Shown here piece by piece: positions 47,329 to 56,182 of a DNA stretch of 64,000 bases. The translations under genes were made by a program, and so were the position numbers. Under the pieces are notes generated by a model. The model searched no databases, was not told where the DNA came from, and worked only from the letters and a program-made list of their open reading frames with translations. Every line of letters begins with the position of its first letter. Within the stretch, counting starts at the first letter, position 1. The DNA comes from Stagonosporopsis chrysanthemi (taxonomy: Eukaryota; Ascomycota; Dothideomycetes; Pleosporales; Didymellaceae): assembly GCA_022560025.1 (NCBI GenBank), contig JAFISE010000128.1:1-64000 (forward strand). The letters run 5' to 3'.

Positions 47329-48216
47329 ATGGACAGCACAAATGCTTGGCACTTATTGCCATCTGATTTGCTAGAGCTCCAGATTGGTCAGATAGATCTA
47401 CTTATGGCCATGTATCCTGAGGACATTGTACTTGAAGATCACGCGGCGACGATGCTTGATAACTTGCGCGACGCTATTGACACTGACGGCACCATTGGTT
47501 CTGAAATTGCGCCAATTGTATCAATGGTACTTCAGCTATCCATCACAGAAGCCGACAGCGCGAAAGAGGAGTCGATAAGGCTAGACCTTACCGCACCTTT
47601 CACCTACGAAGGCCCTCATAATCCTGACGAACCACCAGACTTCAAGGTCCGGATCCAACAACCATCATGGTTAAGCAGAGCAACCACGAATCAGCTCCAA
47701 GAAGCGATACCCGAGGGACTAGACCTGCTCAGCACAATTGAGAACATCAAAGAGGCAGCCACACAAGCCCACGAAGAGTCTCATCGAACCCAGACCATTA
47801 CAGCTACAGACACAGCCGACTCTGGACCTCTCGTACGAGTCTGGTTCTATTTCCCTTCCATTAGCACCCGTTCCAAGCGCGACGACTTCATCAAATTCGC
47901 TCCAGCATACAACCTCACCGGCTTCTTGTACGCCGGCAAACCAGGCCTGCTGTGCGTCGAAGGCGGCTCGCAGAGTATTGACGAGTATATGCGCTTCATC
48001 GAGACAGAGAGCTGGGGTGATATTCCGGCGCACCATAAGAAGGTTAGCGAGCGGTATCGCGAGAACGCGGAGAGGGTCTTTCGCGATATGACCGAGATTA
48101 CGGATACCGTCGGTGAGCGGAGAGGGCAGAGGCAGAACAGGGGCGATATGAAAGCCATGGAGGAGTGGCTGGATGAGAGGGGGCTGAAGGAAGCATTGAC
48201 CAAGGTGCTGATGTGA
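47329..48216 (+). CDS. RWD plus DUF1115 domain protein (RWDD2-like), 295 aa
   Basis: The N-terminal RWD domain starts QIGQIDLLMAMYPEDIVLED, the typical opening helix and strand, and includes LDLTAPFTYEGPHNPDEPPDFKVR in place of the YP motif. The C-terminal half, RVWFYFPSISTRSKRDDFIKFAPAYNLTGFLYAGKPGLLCVEGG to DIPAHHKKVSER, is the DUF1115 domain found in RWDD2 proteins. RWD domains mediate protein binding (GCN2, RWDD3); the fungal protein's partner is unknown. Intronless, ATG in CCATGG. A potential weakness is only that the exact function is uncharacterised. Confidence 0.88.
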   Translation: MDSTNAWHLLPSDLLELQIGQIDLLMAMYPEDIVLEDHAATMLDNLRDAIDTDGTIGSEIAPIVSMVLQLSITEADSAKEESIRLDLTAPFTYEGPHNPDEPPDFKVRIQQPSWLSRATTNQLQEAIPEGLDLLSTIENIKEAATQAHEESHRTQTITATDTADSGPLVRVWFYFPSISTRSKRDDFIKFAPAYNLTGFLYAGKPGLLCVEGGSQSIDEYMRFIETESWGDIPAHHKKVSERYRENAERVFRDMTEITDTVGERRGQRQNRGDMKAMEEWLDERGLKEALTKVLM

Positions 48217-49027
48217 AGACACCAGTGGGATGGTTTTCAGCACGACGTTTCTCGCACTGCATGGACCAGAGACGACTACCACACAGCTTGAATTGCAATG
48301 GCATCAGGCAGCACCAGTCTTAACGGTTCACCTGCCCTTGTTGTTGCCAGTGTTGGGGAGCAGCGGACCCTGTCATTCCTGTGGCAAGCCACCGCAGGTT
48401 CTTGGAAGCCTGCTGTAGCGCTAGTTCAGACAAGCCACCTCGATCTCTCTGCCAAACCTACGCTCTCAATCCATTTAGATGAGGCTGTATGTAAAGGCTG
48501 GCAATACGAAGATCAGAATACTTGGTTATGGCGAAATGCGTGGTTTGAACCACGATCCGGAGGTCCAATCCTCGTACCCCCGTTCGCAACGCTTTTATAC
48601 ATTCCTTGCGAACTGAAAAGAGGTCTACTTACGCAATCGGACAGGGTGCGTACATTTCTCGCCGTACAAGCCACGACCCCTCGGCCTAACCTCACTGCAA
48701 CAAGCAACATTTGATGGCGATAGCTCTCCAGCTTTATACGGCGCGGCAAAAAAAAAGCCTCCTACCGACATACTCTGTGAGGCTGCAGACTTCGCTTAGC
48801 CTGTGTTTGACTGGCGTCATTCTAATCGTTTCACGAAAGCTCCTCACCTTTGTCTTGAAAAGAAAGTTTGGTCTACGCAACCGGCACGATCTGTCGTTGC
48901 ACGAAAGAACAAGAGAAACTGTATTACAAGTCTCGACAAGAATGTTTCTGCGCTTGCTGTATGTTCTGAAATCACCATATAAAGAGACAATAGTGTATGC
49001 TGCCACTTACAACCTTTTACTCTGCAA
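48217..49027. other. Intergenic, one undefended frame at 48298-48714
   Basis: A 138-codon plus-strand frame beginning with a good ATG is present but has no motif, and its second half looks non-coding. The remainder is AT-richer. A GCGTGGTTTGAACCACG palindrome lies at about 48536. Confidence 0.35.
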
Positions 49028-51277
49028 ATGAACAATAGTCTAAGAAAATCAATCATTCCCGCAAAGATTGCAATGGACCAGTTGGTACGACGCGCCTTTC
49101 GCGAAAAATATTGCAACGAAGCCGGCCACCAGCGGCATCCTGTCAAATTCGATGAGTTCCGGCAGGAGATGTATGGGGCGCATCCAGAGTGCAAGGTAGA
49201 AATGAAGCTTGCACTTAGAACGGAAGTTGCCCTTTTCATTTTGATGGAGTACATAGCTTACGATGCACAGGGTGAGCAAAGAGAGTTGCATTGCTTTATG
49301 TAAATGCTTTCCGCTGGACGAGCATGGCAGATATCTGGACAACAAAGCAGTGCTGGCGTACCTTCAGCTCATGAGACCTGACATGCAAAGCTCGGCGGTT
49401 GTCAAGATCCTTGACAGGTATTTTGTGCTTCAAAGATCAGAGTGCAGTGCTGACAAATGACTAGCATTTGTGCGCAGAATCGCGCAAATGTGGAGGCTAA
49501 ACAGAGAGCTGCTGCTAAAGCGAAACAGAAAGCTACCAGAAAGGTATCAGGAGCAACCCAAGCATTTTCTCAAACACAAGCAAGTACCGAATTCGACAAG
49601 CGAAGACACACGTCATCCAGAACAATAGCTCCGAGTGACGCTGCGCGGTCTGGTCACAGTAGTCCACCAAGATCTGTTCAGTCCAGCTGTTCATCTGTGC
49701 GATCTTCGTCAACTACAGCAAGCTCAAATAGCTTCGAGACGCCTCATCAGGAAATGCTGGATATTGATGACGTTCTTGCCAAGAAGCTGAGGCAAATTCG
49801 AGCACCCAGCAAGACCGATACTTCTGGACTCCAACAGGCCTTCCAAGGCGCTGTCGAGAGAAAAGAACCAAATTTCTGACTATTCGAGCAGCTGCTTATC
49901 GACCACAACAGCCATGCTGCAGCCACTGTGTCGTCAAGTGCAATCGAGCGTAGCATTCACCAAGCTCCTCTGGTTACGATGGACATTGTCGCCGAGTTTT
50001 ACCAGGATTTACTACCACAATATGGCTTGCTTGGAAGTCTTGAGAGCGATCGTGATGAAACGACCGTCACTCAGCTGTTTCTGAACTCGAATGCACCATT
50101 CTCGGCATTCATATGCGGCGTCCAAGGAAGCGGAAAGAGCCATACAACATCGTGCATCTTAGAGAACTCAATCTTGGCCTCGCCGAATCTTGGCCACCTT
50201 GAAAGCCCAGTCTCAACATTGGTTTTCAGCTACGGCGAGTGGAGCAGTGGTGGTGCAGGATTCAATATCAGCGAGGCAGCTTTCCTTGGAGCGTCTCATC
50301 AAGACTTCCCTGACCACCTCGTCACAAAGGTTAACGTGTTGTATTCTCCTTCTAATGCAGCCATTAAGAGGATTTACGAGCGCCTTCCGAATGTCGAAAT
50401 GATGCCATTTCGCCTGAAAGCCCAAAATCTTGACATCGGCGCCTTGCATACGTTGATGGCTGTCAACGACAAATCGATCATGCCTTTGTACATGGCCACT
50501 GTAGAAGCGATACTGCGCGGAATAGCTTCTGAGAGCCCAGACGGATGCCTCAACTACGTTGAATTCAAGCGTAGACTGGCCAAGGAAAGATTTGACATCA
50601 CCCAAACTACCATGTTAAACATGCGGATGAACTTGCTGGAGTCATTCCTAGATCTAACTGGAACCGCGTCGATGCCAGACTTCAGACCTGGAGAGGTCAC
50701 CATCATCGATCTCTCTGATCCATTTGTCACACCAAGCACGGCGTGCATCCTCTTTAAGCTTGGTCTAGAGCAGTTCCTACAGTCTCGCGCACCAGGCAAG
50801 ATGGTAGTGCTAGATGAAGCACATAAAGTAAGTCGAACACTCCAAATGTAGTATTGATGCCTACCTAACTTCATATAGTATATGCTTGATACCCCTGGTT
50901 CTAAAGTCCTCACAGATTATCTCACCAAGGTCATCCGCCTGCAGCGCCACCAAGGCGCTCGCGTGGTAATCTCAACCCAAGAGCCCACTATCGCAACCGA
51001 GCTCATTGCACTGTGCTCAATCACTATTATGCACCGCTTCACGAGCCCAGCATGGTACAACGCGCTGAGACAGCACATCAATGCTGTCGACGACGACAAA
51101 GCCATAATGCAGCAGATCGAGAGTCTGGAGACGGGTCAAGCGCTGGTGTATTCGCCGAGTACGGTGCTAAGACAGAATGAGGATGGGAGTCTCGTGAAGG
51201 CGGTCGGACACTTGATGAAGGTGAGGGTTAGAAACAGAGTCACGCTTGATGGTGGTGCGTCGATTATGGCGGTTTAA
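49028..51277 (+). CDS. HerA/FtsK-type P-loop ATPase, gene interrupted by one in-frame TGA
   Basis: The ATPase half is clear. Walker A GVQGSGKS lies at 50117-50140 and Walker B MVVLDEAH at 50801-50824. Across a 51-bp intron (50828-50878, gtaagt to atag) follow VVISTQEPTI and ITIMHRFTSPAW, the sensor and arginine-containing motifs of the HerA branch. The frame is open from 49465 to 50827 except for one TGA at 49877-49879, with normal protein on both sides. A 47-bp intron (49418-49464) links upstream exons whose own joint near 49249-49331 is uncertain. The middle is Ser/Lys-rich. Translation could begin again at the ATG at 49979. This is either a recently inactivated gene or one producing a shorter ATPase. 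HerA-type ATPases of this kind occur in many fungi without a known role. Confidence 0.65.
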
Positions 51278-51589
51278 AATGCAGGTGCTTGTGTATTTGA
51301 ACAGACTTTCCAGATGGTCGGACAGTATCTGGTTGCTGCAATGAAAAGCTTCGATGTTTCGCCAATGCGGTAGACGCGGGTGCATAATCACTTTCGCTCA
51401 TCCTCCTGCTGTATGAGTCCAATGCCAGACTCAAAAAACGTCTTCATCGATTGACTGTGCCAAGTTCTAGACCCTAGCGTCGGTAGTCATACTATGACTA
51501 CAACGTTCAAGCCCTGGGGTGGTCCGAAGCACTAGCGGTGAGATCCGCCCAGCTCCGATCTCGGCAAACCGCGGAAGGACTGATTTTCG

Positions 51590-51619
51590 ATCTGATAAAG
51601 AAACGCGAGCATCTGATAA
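51590..51619 (+). promoter_or_regulatory. Two SreA-type iron GATA sites (ATCTGATAA) upstream of hapX
   Basis: ATCTGATAA occurs twice in the same orientation, at 51590-51598 and 51611-51619, 46-74 bp before the hapX start codon. ATCWGATAA is the extended site of fungal SreA/SRE iron-sensing GATA repressors, and hapX is a known SreA target in Aspergillus. Two 9-mers 21 bp apart are unlikely by chance. Confidence 0.75.
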
Positions 51620-51663
51620 CACCGCCCGCCCGCCACAACCTGCGTAAACGCCGCCAGCTCGAC

Positions 51664-53507
51664 ATGTCTTCTGACGATCAAGGCATTGCCGCCCTCACGC
51701 CTCCAGCTGACCACTATAGCGGTGCTGGCTCGCCCGCCGACTATAGCTCTCCACAGTACTTCCCCAGCCCTGCTGCAGAGTCTGCTCGCCGCGCCTCCAA
51801 CGGCCGCAGTAAGTACATCTGCGCTTTCTATATGTACCTGTGTTTCGCCACTGTCGGGCAGCTTGCACAACTCAGCCAACATCACTTCGCTGCATGTGGG
51901 TGCCCAATGGGCAGGGCCATGGTGATGCTGTGCGGGGTTCTGCATTCCGCTAACCCGTTTTCTTCCGTTCATGAATCAAAGTCTGCACTCCAGACAGCTA
52001 ACACTCCAAAGCACTCGTTCCCACGCCTGCCTTATGCGCAGCAACCTCTTCCGGCACCGTTGCCACGACGTCGTCCACATCTAGCAGTGGCGGCCCCTGC
52101 ACTCCTGCAGCGGGCGGCCCAACGGGAAGGAACTATGTCATTCCACCTCGACCCAAGCCTGGTCGCAAGCCCGCCACTGATGAGCCGGCCTCAAAGCGCA
52201 AAGCGCAGAACCGGGAGTCGCAACGAGCTTTCCGCGCGCGCAAGGCGGCGAAGGTGACTGAGCTAGCAGAGCAGGTGGAGCAGATGCAACAAGCACACAA
52301 CGAGGAGAAGAACGACTATCTCAACGAGATCAATAACCTGCACAAACAGCTTCATGACGCGAAGCGGGCTCTTGATGAGCAGTACAACTACACAAAGCAG
52401 GTTGAGGAAGAGCGCGATTACTGGAAGGAACAGCATGACACCGTGCAACGCAGCCAGCATAATGATACCAATGAGGCCAGTCGGCATATCAACGGTCGCA
52501 ACGACGCCACAGCTACCCTTTTCCAGCCACCTACCTCTCTGCACTCTCCAGCTCGCCACTCTGTCAGCAGCTTCCCTGGTTTTGGCACTCCCATTTCTGA
52601 TGATGTCCCCGGCGGGTGCTCCAACTGCAAGCCGGGCAACTGCGCATGCATCAACAAGATGGAGGAGGATATGAAGGATCTCGAGAGCATCATGGATCAG
52701 CCCTTCATGCCGGCAGTACCACTGCCTCGTCGCAACAATCGCACAACGAACGAGCCAAACATTCCGCTTTCTGAACCAGAGGAGATTGATTTCACGGGCT
52801 TTGGGCGTCCATCTACTGCTCTTCTGGACGATGAGCAAAAGATCCACGATTCTTGTGGCTTTTGTGAGAACGGAGGCCACTGCGTATGCCGAGATGCTCG
52901 AGAGAAGCTGCAGGCTGAAGCAGAACTCGCACCGCTTTCGCGCCTCTCAAGCGGATCTTCTCAAGAAAAGAAGCTCATCTTGCCAGGTGGCTGCGATGAG
53001 TGTCAAACCAATCCCGAGCGACGAGCATGGTGCTTGCGTATTGCACAGCTCCGTGAAGAGGAAGGTTCCCGCTCGAGGCGCAATTCAGGATCCCGGAGCC
53101 CCAAGATGGACACTCTGGAGCCTCCTGTCATCTCGCAGATCGACATGAACGTGAGCCGAGCATCTCCCATTCCGGGCAAGCGCTCAGTTGGCTGCAGTGA
53201 GACCTTCACTCTGCTCGACGGTCGCATTCCCATGGACGACCCTTCTGCATTCCGTACTCTGCGACCTATGCTTTCTGATGGCCGCCGAGACACGTTCACT
53301 ATGGAGCCAAGGGTGTACAGTGCAATGGAGATTGACGCTGCAGATATCATTACGACCATGCAGAATAGCAGAGGTCCGCTAAAGCCTCGACCGTCTGATG
53401 GCGAGTACGCGCCTCTGGTTGCCGCTGCTGAGGAGCGACGTCGTGCCACGCACTCACCTGCTATCCTGCCCTCCAAGGATGACCAGCCCACTCCCATGGA
53501 GCTGTAA
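51664..53507 (+). CDS. hapX: HapX, bZIP iron regulator (two exons, 536 aa)
   Basis: Exon 1 (51664-51808) and exon 2 (52042-53507) flank a 233-bp intron (gtaagt to gcgcag), the second longest in this window. The exon 2 start yields the CBC-binding Hap4-like motif NYVIPPRPKPGRKPATDEP at residues 79-97. The bZIP basic region KRKAQNRESQRAFRARKAAKV (100-120) and a coiled coil of about 60 residues follow. Three Cys-rich regions come next: CSNCKPGNCAC (241-251), CGFCENGGHCVC (320-331) and CDEC...C (366-379). This combination defines HapX, which with the CCAAT-binding complex represses iron-consuming genes in starvation and senses iron through its cysteine clusters. The twin upstream GATA sites fit SreA control. 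Confidence 0.95.
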
Positions 53508-54710
53508 AATACCTGTTTTGTCTTCAGCGCGATTTGCAGCGTACGCCTTTTCCTTTAATTCTCTTCAATCATTGTTGATACCCTTTGAGTCCCTTCCGCG
53601 GTCGGCATTCTGGCATGAGAGCACGTATGTGTACATGGATGCACACACGTCTGTTTATATACGATTGCTATGATCCATGGCTCTCCTTGTATTTCATTTA
53701 GAGATGAGTTCGCGAACTGTCCTGCCCGGCGCCAGTTGAGCTGCCGAAGATGCAATAGCTAGATGAATGAATGACTGCAAAATCCTATTAAGTGCTTTTG
53801 TTCTGACTATGCCATCACCAAGTTGCACGCTTAACGCAATTGACGCGATGCCGCACGTTGTCAGTGACACGGCGTCAGTCATGCTCCAACACAAGTTCAC
53901 CAGCTAATCTCCCTTCCAGCGACCCGTCCATCTGGCCTCCAAACAAAGATTTCTTAGCCCAAACACCACCGGCCACCACGCCAGCAAGTGATTACGAGAT
54001 CCTGAAGCACCGATTGCACCGATTGCACCTCTCAAACGGCACGGCAAGCATTGGATGGAGATCCTTCGGATATAGTCGGCGATGGGCGAGCGGCGCAAGT
54101 CCTGCGACGCGGTCTCATTCGCCGCAGGAGGAAAATTTTATCTGATCATCAGATAAGAATCTGATGTTGACCTTGACCGATGTCGCCCGCGGCCTGATTG
54201 GATGAAGACAGTGAGAGAAAGGAAAAGGAGGGCGCGATGATATGCAATGGTGGCTGGGCGGTGACAATTACGATGTTGGTACGTAAGATGTTGCTCATCT
54301 GGGAGAGCGTTGCGAGAGGGGTTTGGATGGGTTGTGCTGCTTGAATAGGGTCGATTATGGACTCTTCCCCGCTGTGCAGAGTGGTTTTGGGTTGCTGTAT
54401 AGGATCCCTAGGTATTGCTCTTCTGAGAGGTTTGTCCTGACTGGGAACTCACAAGCGTAGCAGCCTGTGGTACGAATCCGAGTGTTTAAACATGTACTGT
54501 AGCAGTACATCGGCCACGTTCATGTCACTCGCTAATGCATGCCCCTCTCCACCTGCACCCCGCTTCGTGGAGTAGACCGACGTGCAACTGAGCCATCGTA
54601 TTACCCACCCAGCTGTCTCCATGTTGTTATGCTTCATCAGTCGATTTGTACTCCTCGTCACGTTGACAATTTGCTCGCTACATAAACGCATCTTTCAGAC
54701 TCTCTCCCAT
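53508..54710. other. Gene-poor region downstream of hapX
   Basis: Contains the hapX 3' UTR and no supportable protein gene. A 101-codon frame at 53840-54145 has no features. The iron-GATA palindrome at 54138 is the only motif that stands out. Confidence 0.5.
54138..54156. promoter_or_regulatory. Palindromic pair of iron-GATA sites
   Basis: TTATCTGATCATCAGATAA is a perfect inverted repeat of ATCAGATAA around a central C, so both strands carry the full SreA consensus. A further ATCTGAT follows at 54159, and an inverted CCAAT box (GATTGG) lies about 40 bp on. No iron gene is recognisable next to it other than hapX, whose stop is 630 bp upstream. Confidence 0.55.
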
Positions 54711-54730
54711 CAACCAATCACAACCAATCA
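54711..54730 (+). promoter_or_regulatory. Tandem CAACCAATCA decamers directly before the tRNA-Ser
   Basis: The decamer CAACCAATCA is repeated twice head to tail, ending two bases before the tRNA 5' end. Each copy contains a CCAAT box, and CAA is also a typical Pol III start context. A TATA-like ACATAAA lies at 54681-54687. Function is inferred from position only. Confidence 0.4.
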
Positions 54731-54731
54731 T

Positions 54732-54874
54732 GGCACTTTGGGTATGTCACACCACAAGAAGGACCACAATTACGCTTACTAATCAACATGACAGCGGAGT
54801 GGTTAACGCGATGCCCTGCTATTCATAGTCAGGCATTTCCTTCGGGAGCGTGTGTTCGAATCACACAGGTGTCG
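54732..54874 (+). tRNA. tRNA-Ser(GCU) with an mRNA-type 53-nt intron in the D stem and a 9-nt intron at 37/38
   Basis: Exon segments are 54732-54741, 54795-54821 and 54831-54874. Acceptor strand GGCACTT (54732-54738) pairs fully, with two G-U pairs, to AGGTGTC (54867-54873); the discriminator is G, as in Ser tRNAs. D stem G54741-C-G pairs with CGC (54807-54809). The anticodon stem is ATGCC/GGCAT and the anticodon GCT is at 54818-54820. The variable arm is TCC-TTCG-GGA and the T arm is GTGTG-TTCGAAT-CACAC. The 53-nt insert 54742-54794 starts GTATGT, has TACTAAT 13-20 nt before its end and finishes ACAG, like the mRNA introns here. The 9-nt insert 54822-54830 is at the normal tRNA intron position. 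Without removal of the 53-nt piece the acceptor and D stem cannot form. A tRNA relic is the alternative, but the perfect pairing argues against it. Confidence 0.85.
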
Positions 54875-54875
54875 A

Positions 54876-54881
54876 TTTTTT
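54876..54881 (+). terminator. Pol III T6 terminator
   Basis: Six T residues begin two bases after the tRNA discriminator base, the usual RNA polymerase III termination signal. Confidence 0.85.
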
Positions 54882-56182
54882 GCTTCTGTAGTGCTCATGA
54901 AAGGCGAGTAGCAAAGAGAACAACAGCGGGGGGAAGAAGCAAAGCAAAAGGCTCTAACACGACAAGTCTCTTTTGAGGGAATGATTGAGGAATGCCAGTG
55001 AGGGTGGAAGATGGTAAGTGAGAAGTTTTTTTCTTTGGCCCTTCGTGCTAGGATTTACACTAGCGTGGTTGTGGTAAGGTAAGTCTTCTTTTCTATCAGC
55101 GAAACGTTACACACGGCTGACAGTTCAATGAAGCATTGAGCAACTTGTTGCCTACATCATGCTCGCTCTCATAGTTATTGTACTTCCATTTTTTTCCAAA
55201 CCCGGGAGACAAATGTGCCATGAAATAGCCGTTTGGGCTCCTGGAAGCAGTCAACAAGTGTTTTGGAGTTGATGCAACAGTCACTTTACCCTGCAAGGCT
55301 CTCCCTTATTCTTATGAACGGTTATTATGGTTCAATACATATATTTGACATGACGCCGAGTACCAGTCTGGCTTGTTTATTTTCTGCAGGGCGCGTGGAG
55401 CTTCCAGTCAACAGGGTAGCAGTGATGAGCTCGCTGTCATGCCACAAACTCCCAGCAATACGCTGGACCACATAAACGGATTCAAGTTTAATAGAATTTA
55501 TTGAGAGTCCCTTTTCATGAGTGGAACGCTTATAAACTCGCTATTCTCGACAGGCAATGCACGCGAGCTATCAACAAGAGCAAACTGACCTGCAGTATTC
55601 ACAATCAATTTGACTTCGCTCGAAACATGACAGAAATTCGCAAGCCTATTGGCTACCGCACCGAGTCTTGTTGATTGCTTTCTGTCCTGTTGAGGAGCTA
55701 TCTAAAAGACGAGCATCACTTCTAGCACCAGGGTTATGTAACATTTTAATAAATGTGTCATGCAGCGCTCCCAATCACTTGTGGTATAGGGAGTGATCCA
55801 ACACTTATGTAACCACGTGGCATGGATCACATGATATTCTATTGTAGCAGGCACTGCCCGGTGTGGGCAAGTACACTTACCTCTGAGCTGAGGGCTCCTG
55901 GAGACGAACATTATAACATCACAACACGAGAACAGAGAGCAATACAAGCGTTGACCCGCAGCACCCACTTGACACTGCTTACGCAGTTACAACTTATGAA
56001 GCTGGACTGACAGGGAAAGCGCCCGTGACATGAAAAGCGATGATAATTCGACATTGTAGGTGGTATCCAGCCGACTTTTGACAAGCACAAACAACTTCAC
56101 TTCCACAACAAGCGAGCGTAGAACGTAGCAGTCCATCCGTCGTTCACACAGTGTAGCAACCCTCTCTCCTCATGCGTGCATC
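54882..56182. other. Gene-poor region, 1.3 kb
   Basis: No coding frame with features and no second tRNA is seen. It contains the 3' flank of the phosphate permease at its right end. Confidence 0.5.

Noticed and set aside
48535..48590. tRNA-like sequence with GGTCCAATCC resembling a B box
   Set aside because: The T loop would have six bases, no anticodon arm forms and no T-run follows; the GCGTGG/CCACG symmetry is a plain palindrome.
49877..49879. TGA in the ATPase gene as a product of repeat-induced point mutation
   Set aside because: RIP changes CpA to TpA (TpG to TpA on the other strand). A TGG to TGA change here would need a GpG context, and the surroundings are not AT-enriched.
54730..54804. 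Tiny spliced reading frame M-A-L-W-R-S-G using the ATG at 54730 and the same intron
   Set aside because: A seven-residue product has no support, while the same junction explains a full tRNA structure.
54790..54874. A truncated tRNA-Ser beginning at GACA, next to the D arm
   Set aside because: The acceptor strand would lack five bases and pair poorly. Reading through the GTATGT...ACAG insert to 54732 gives a complete cloverleaf, so the split-gene model is preferred.
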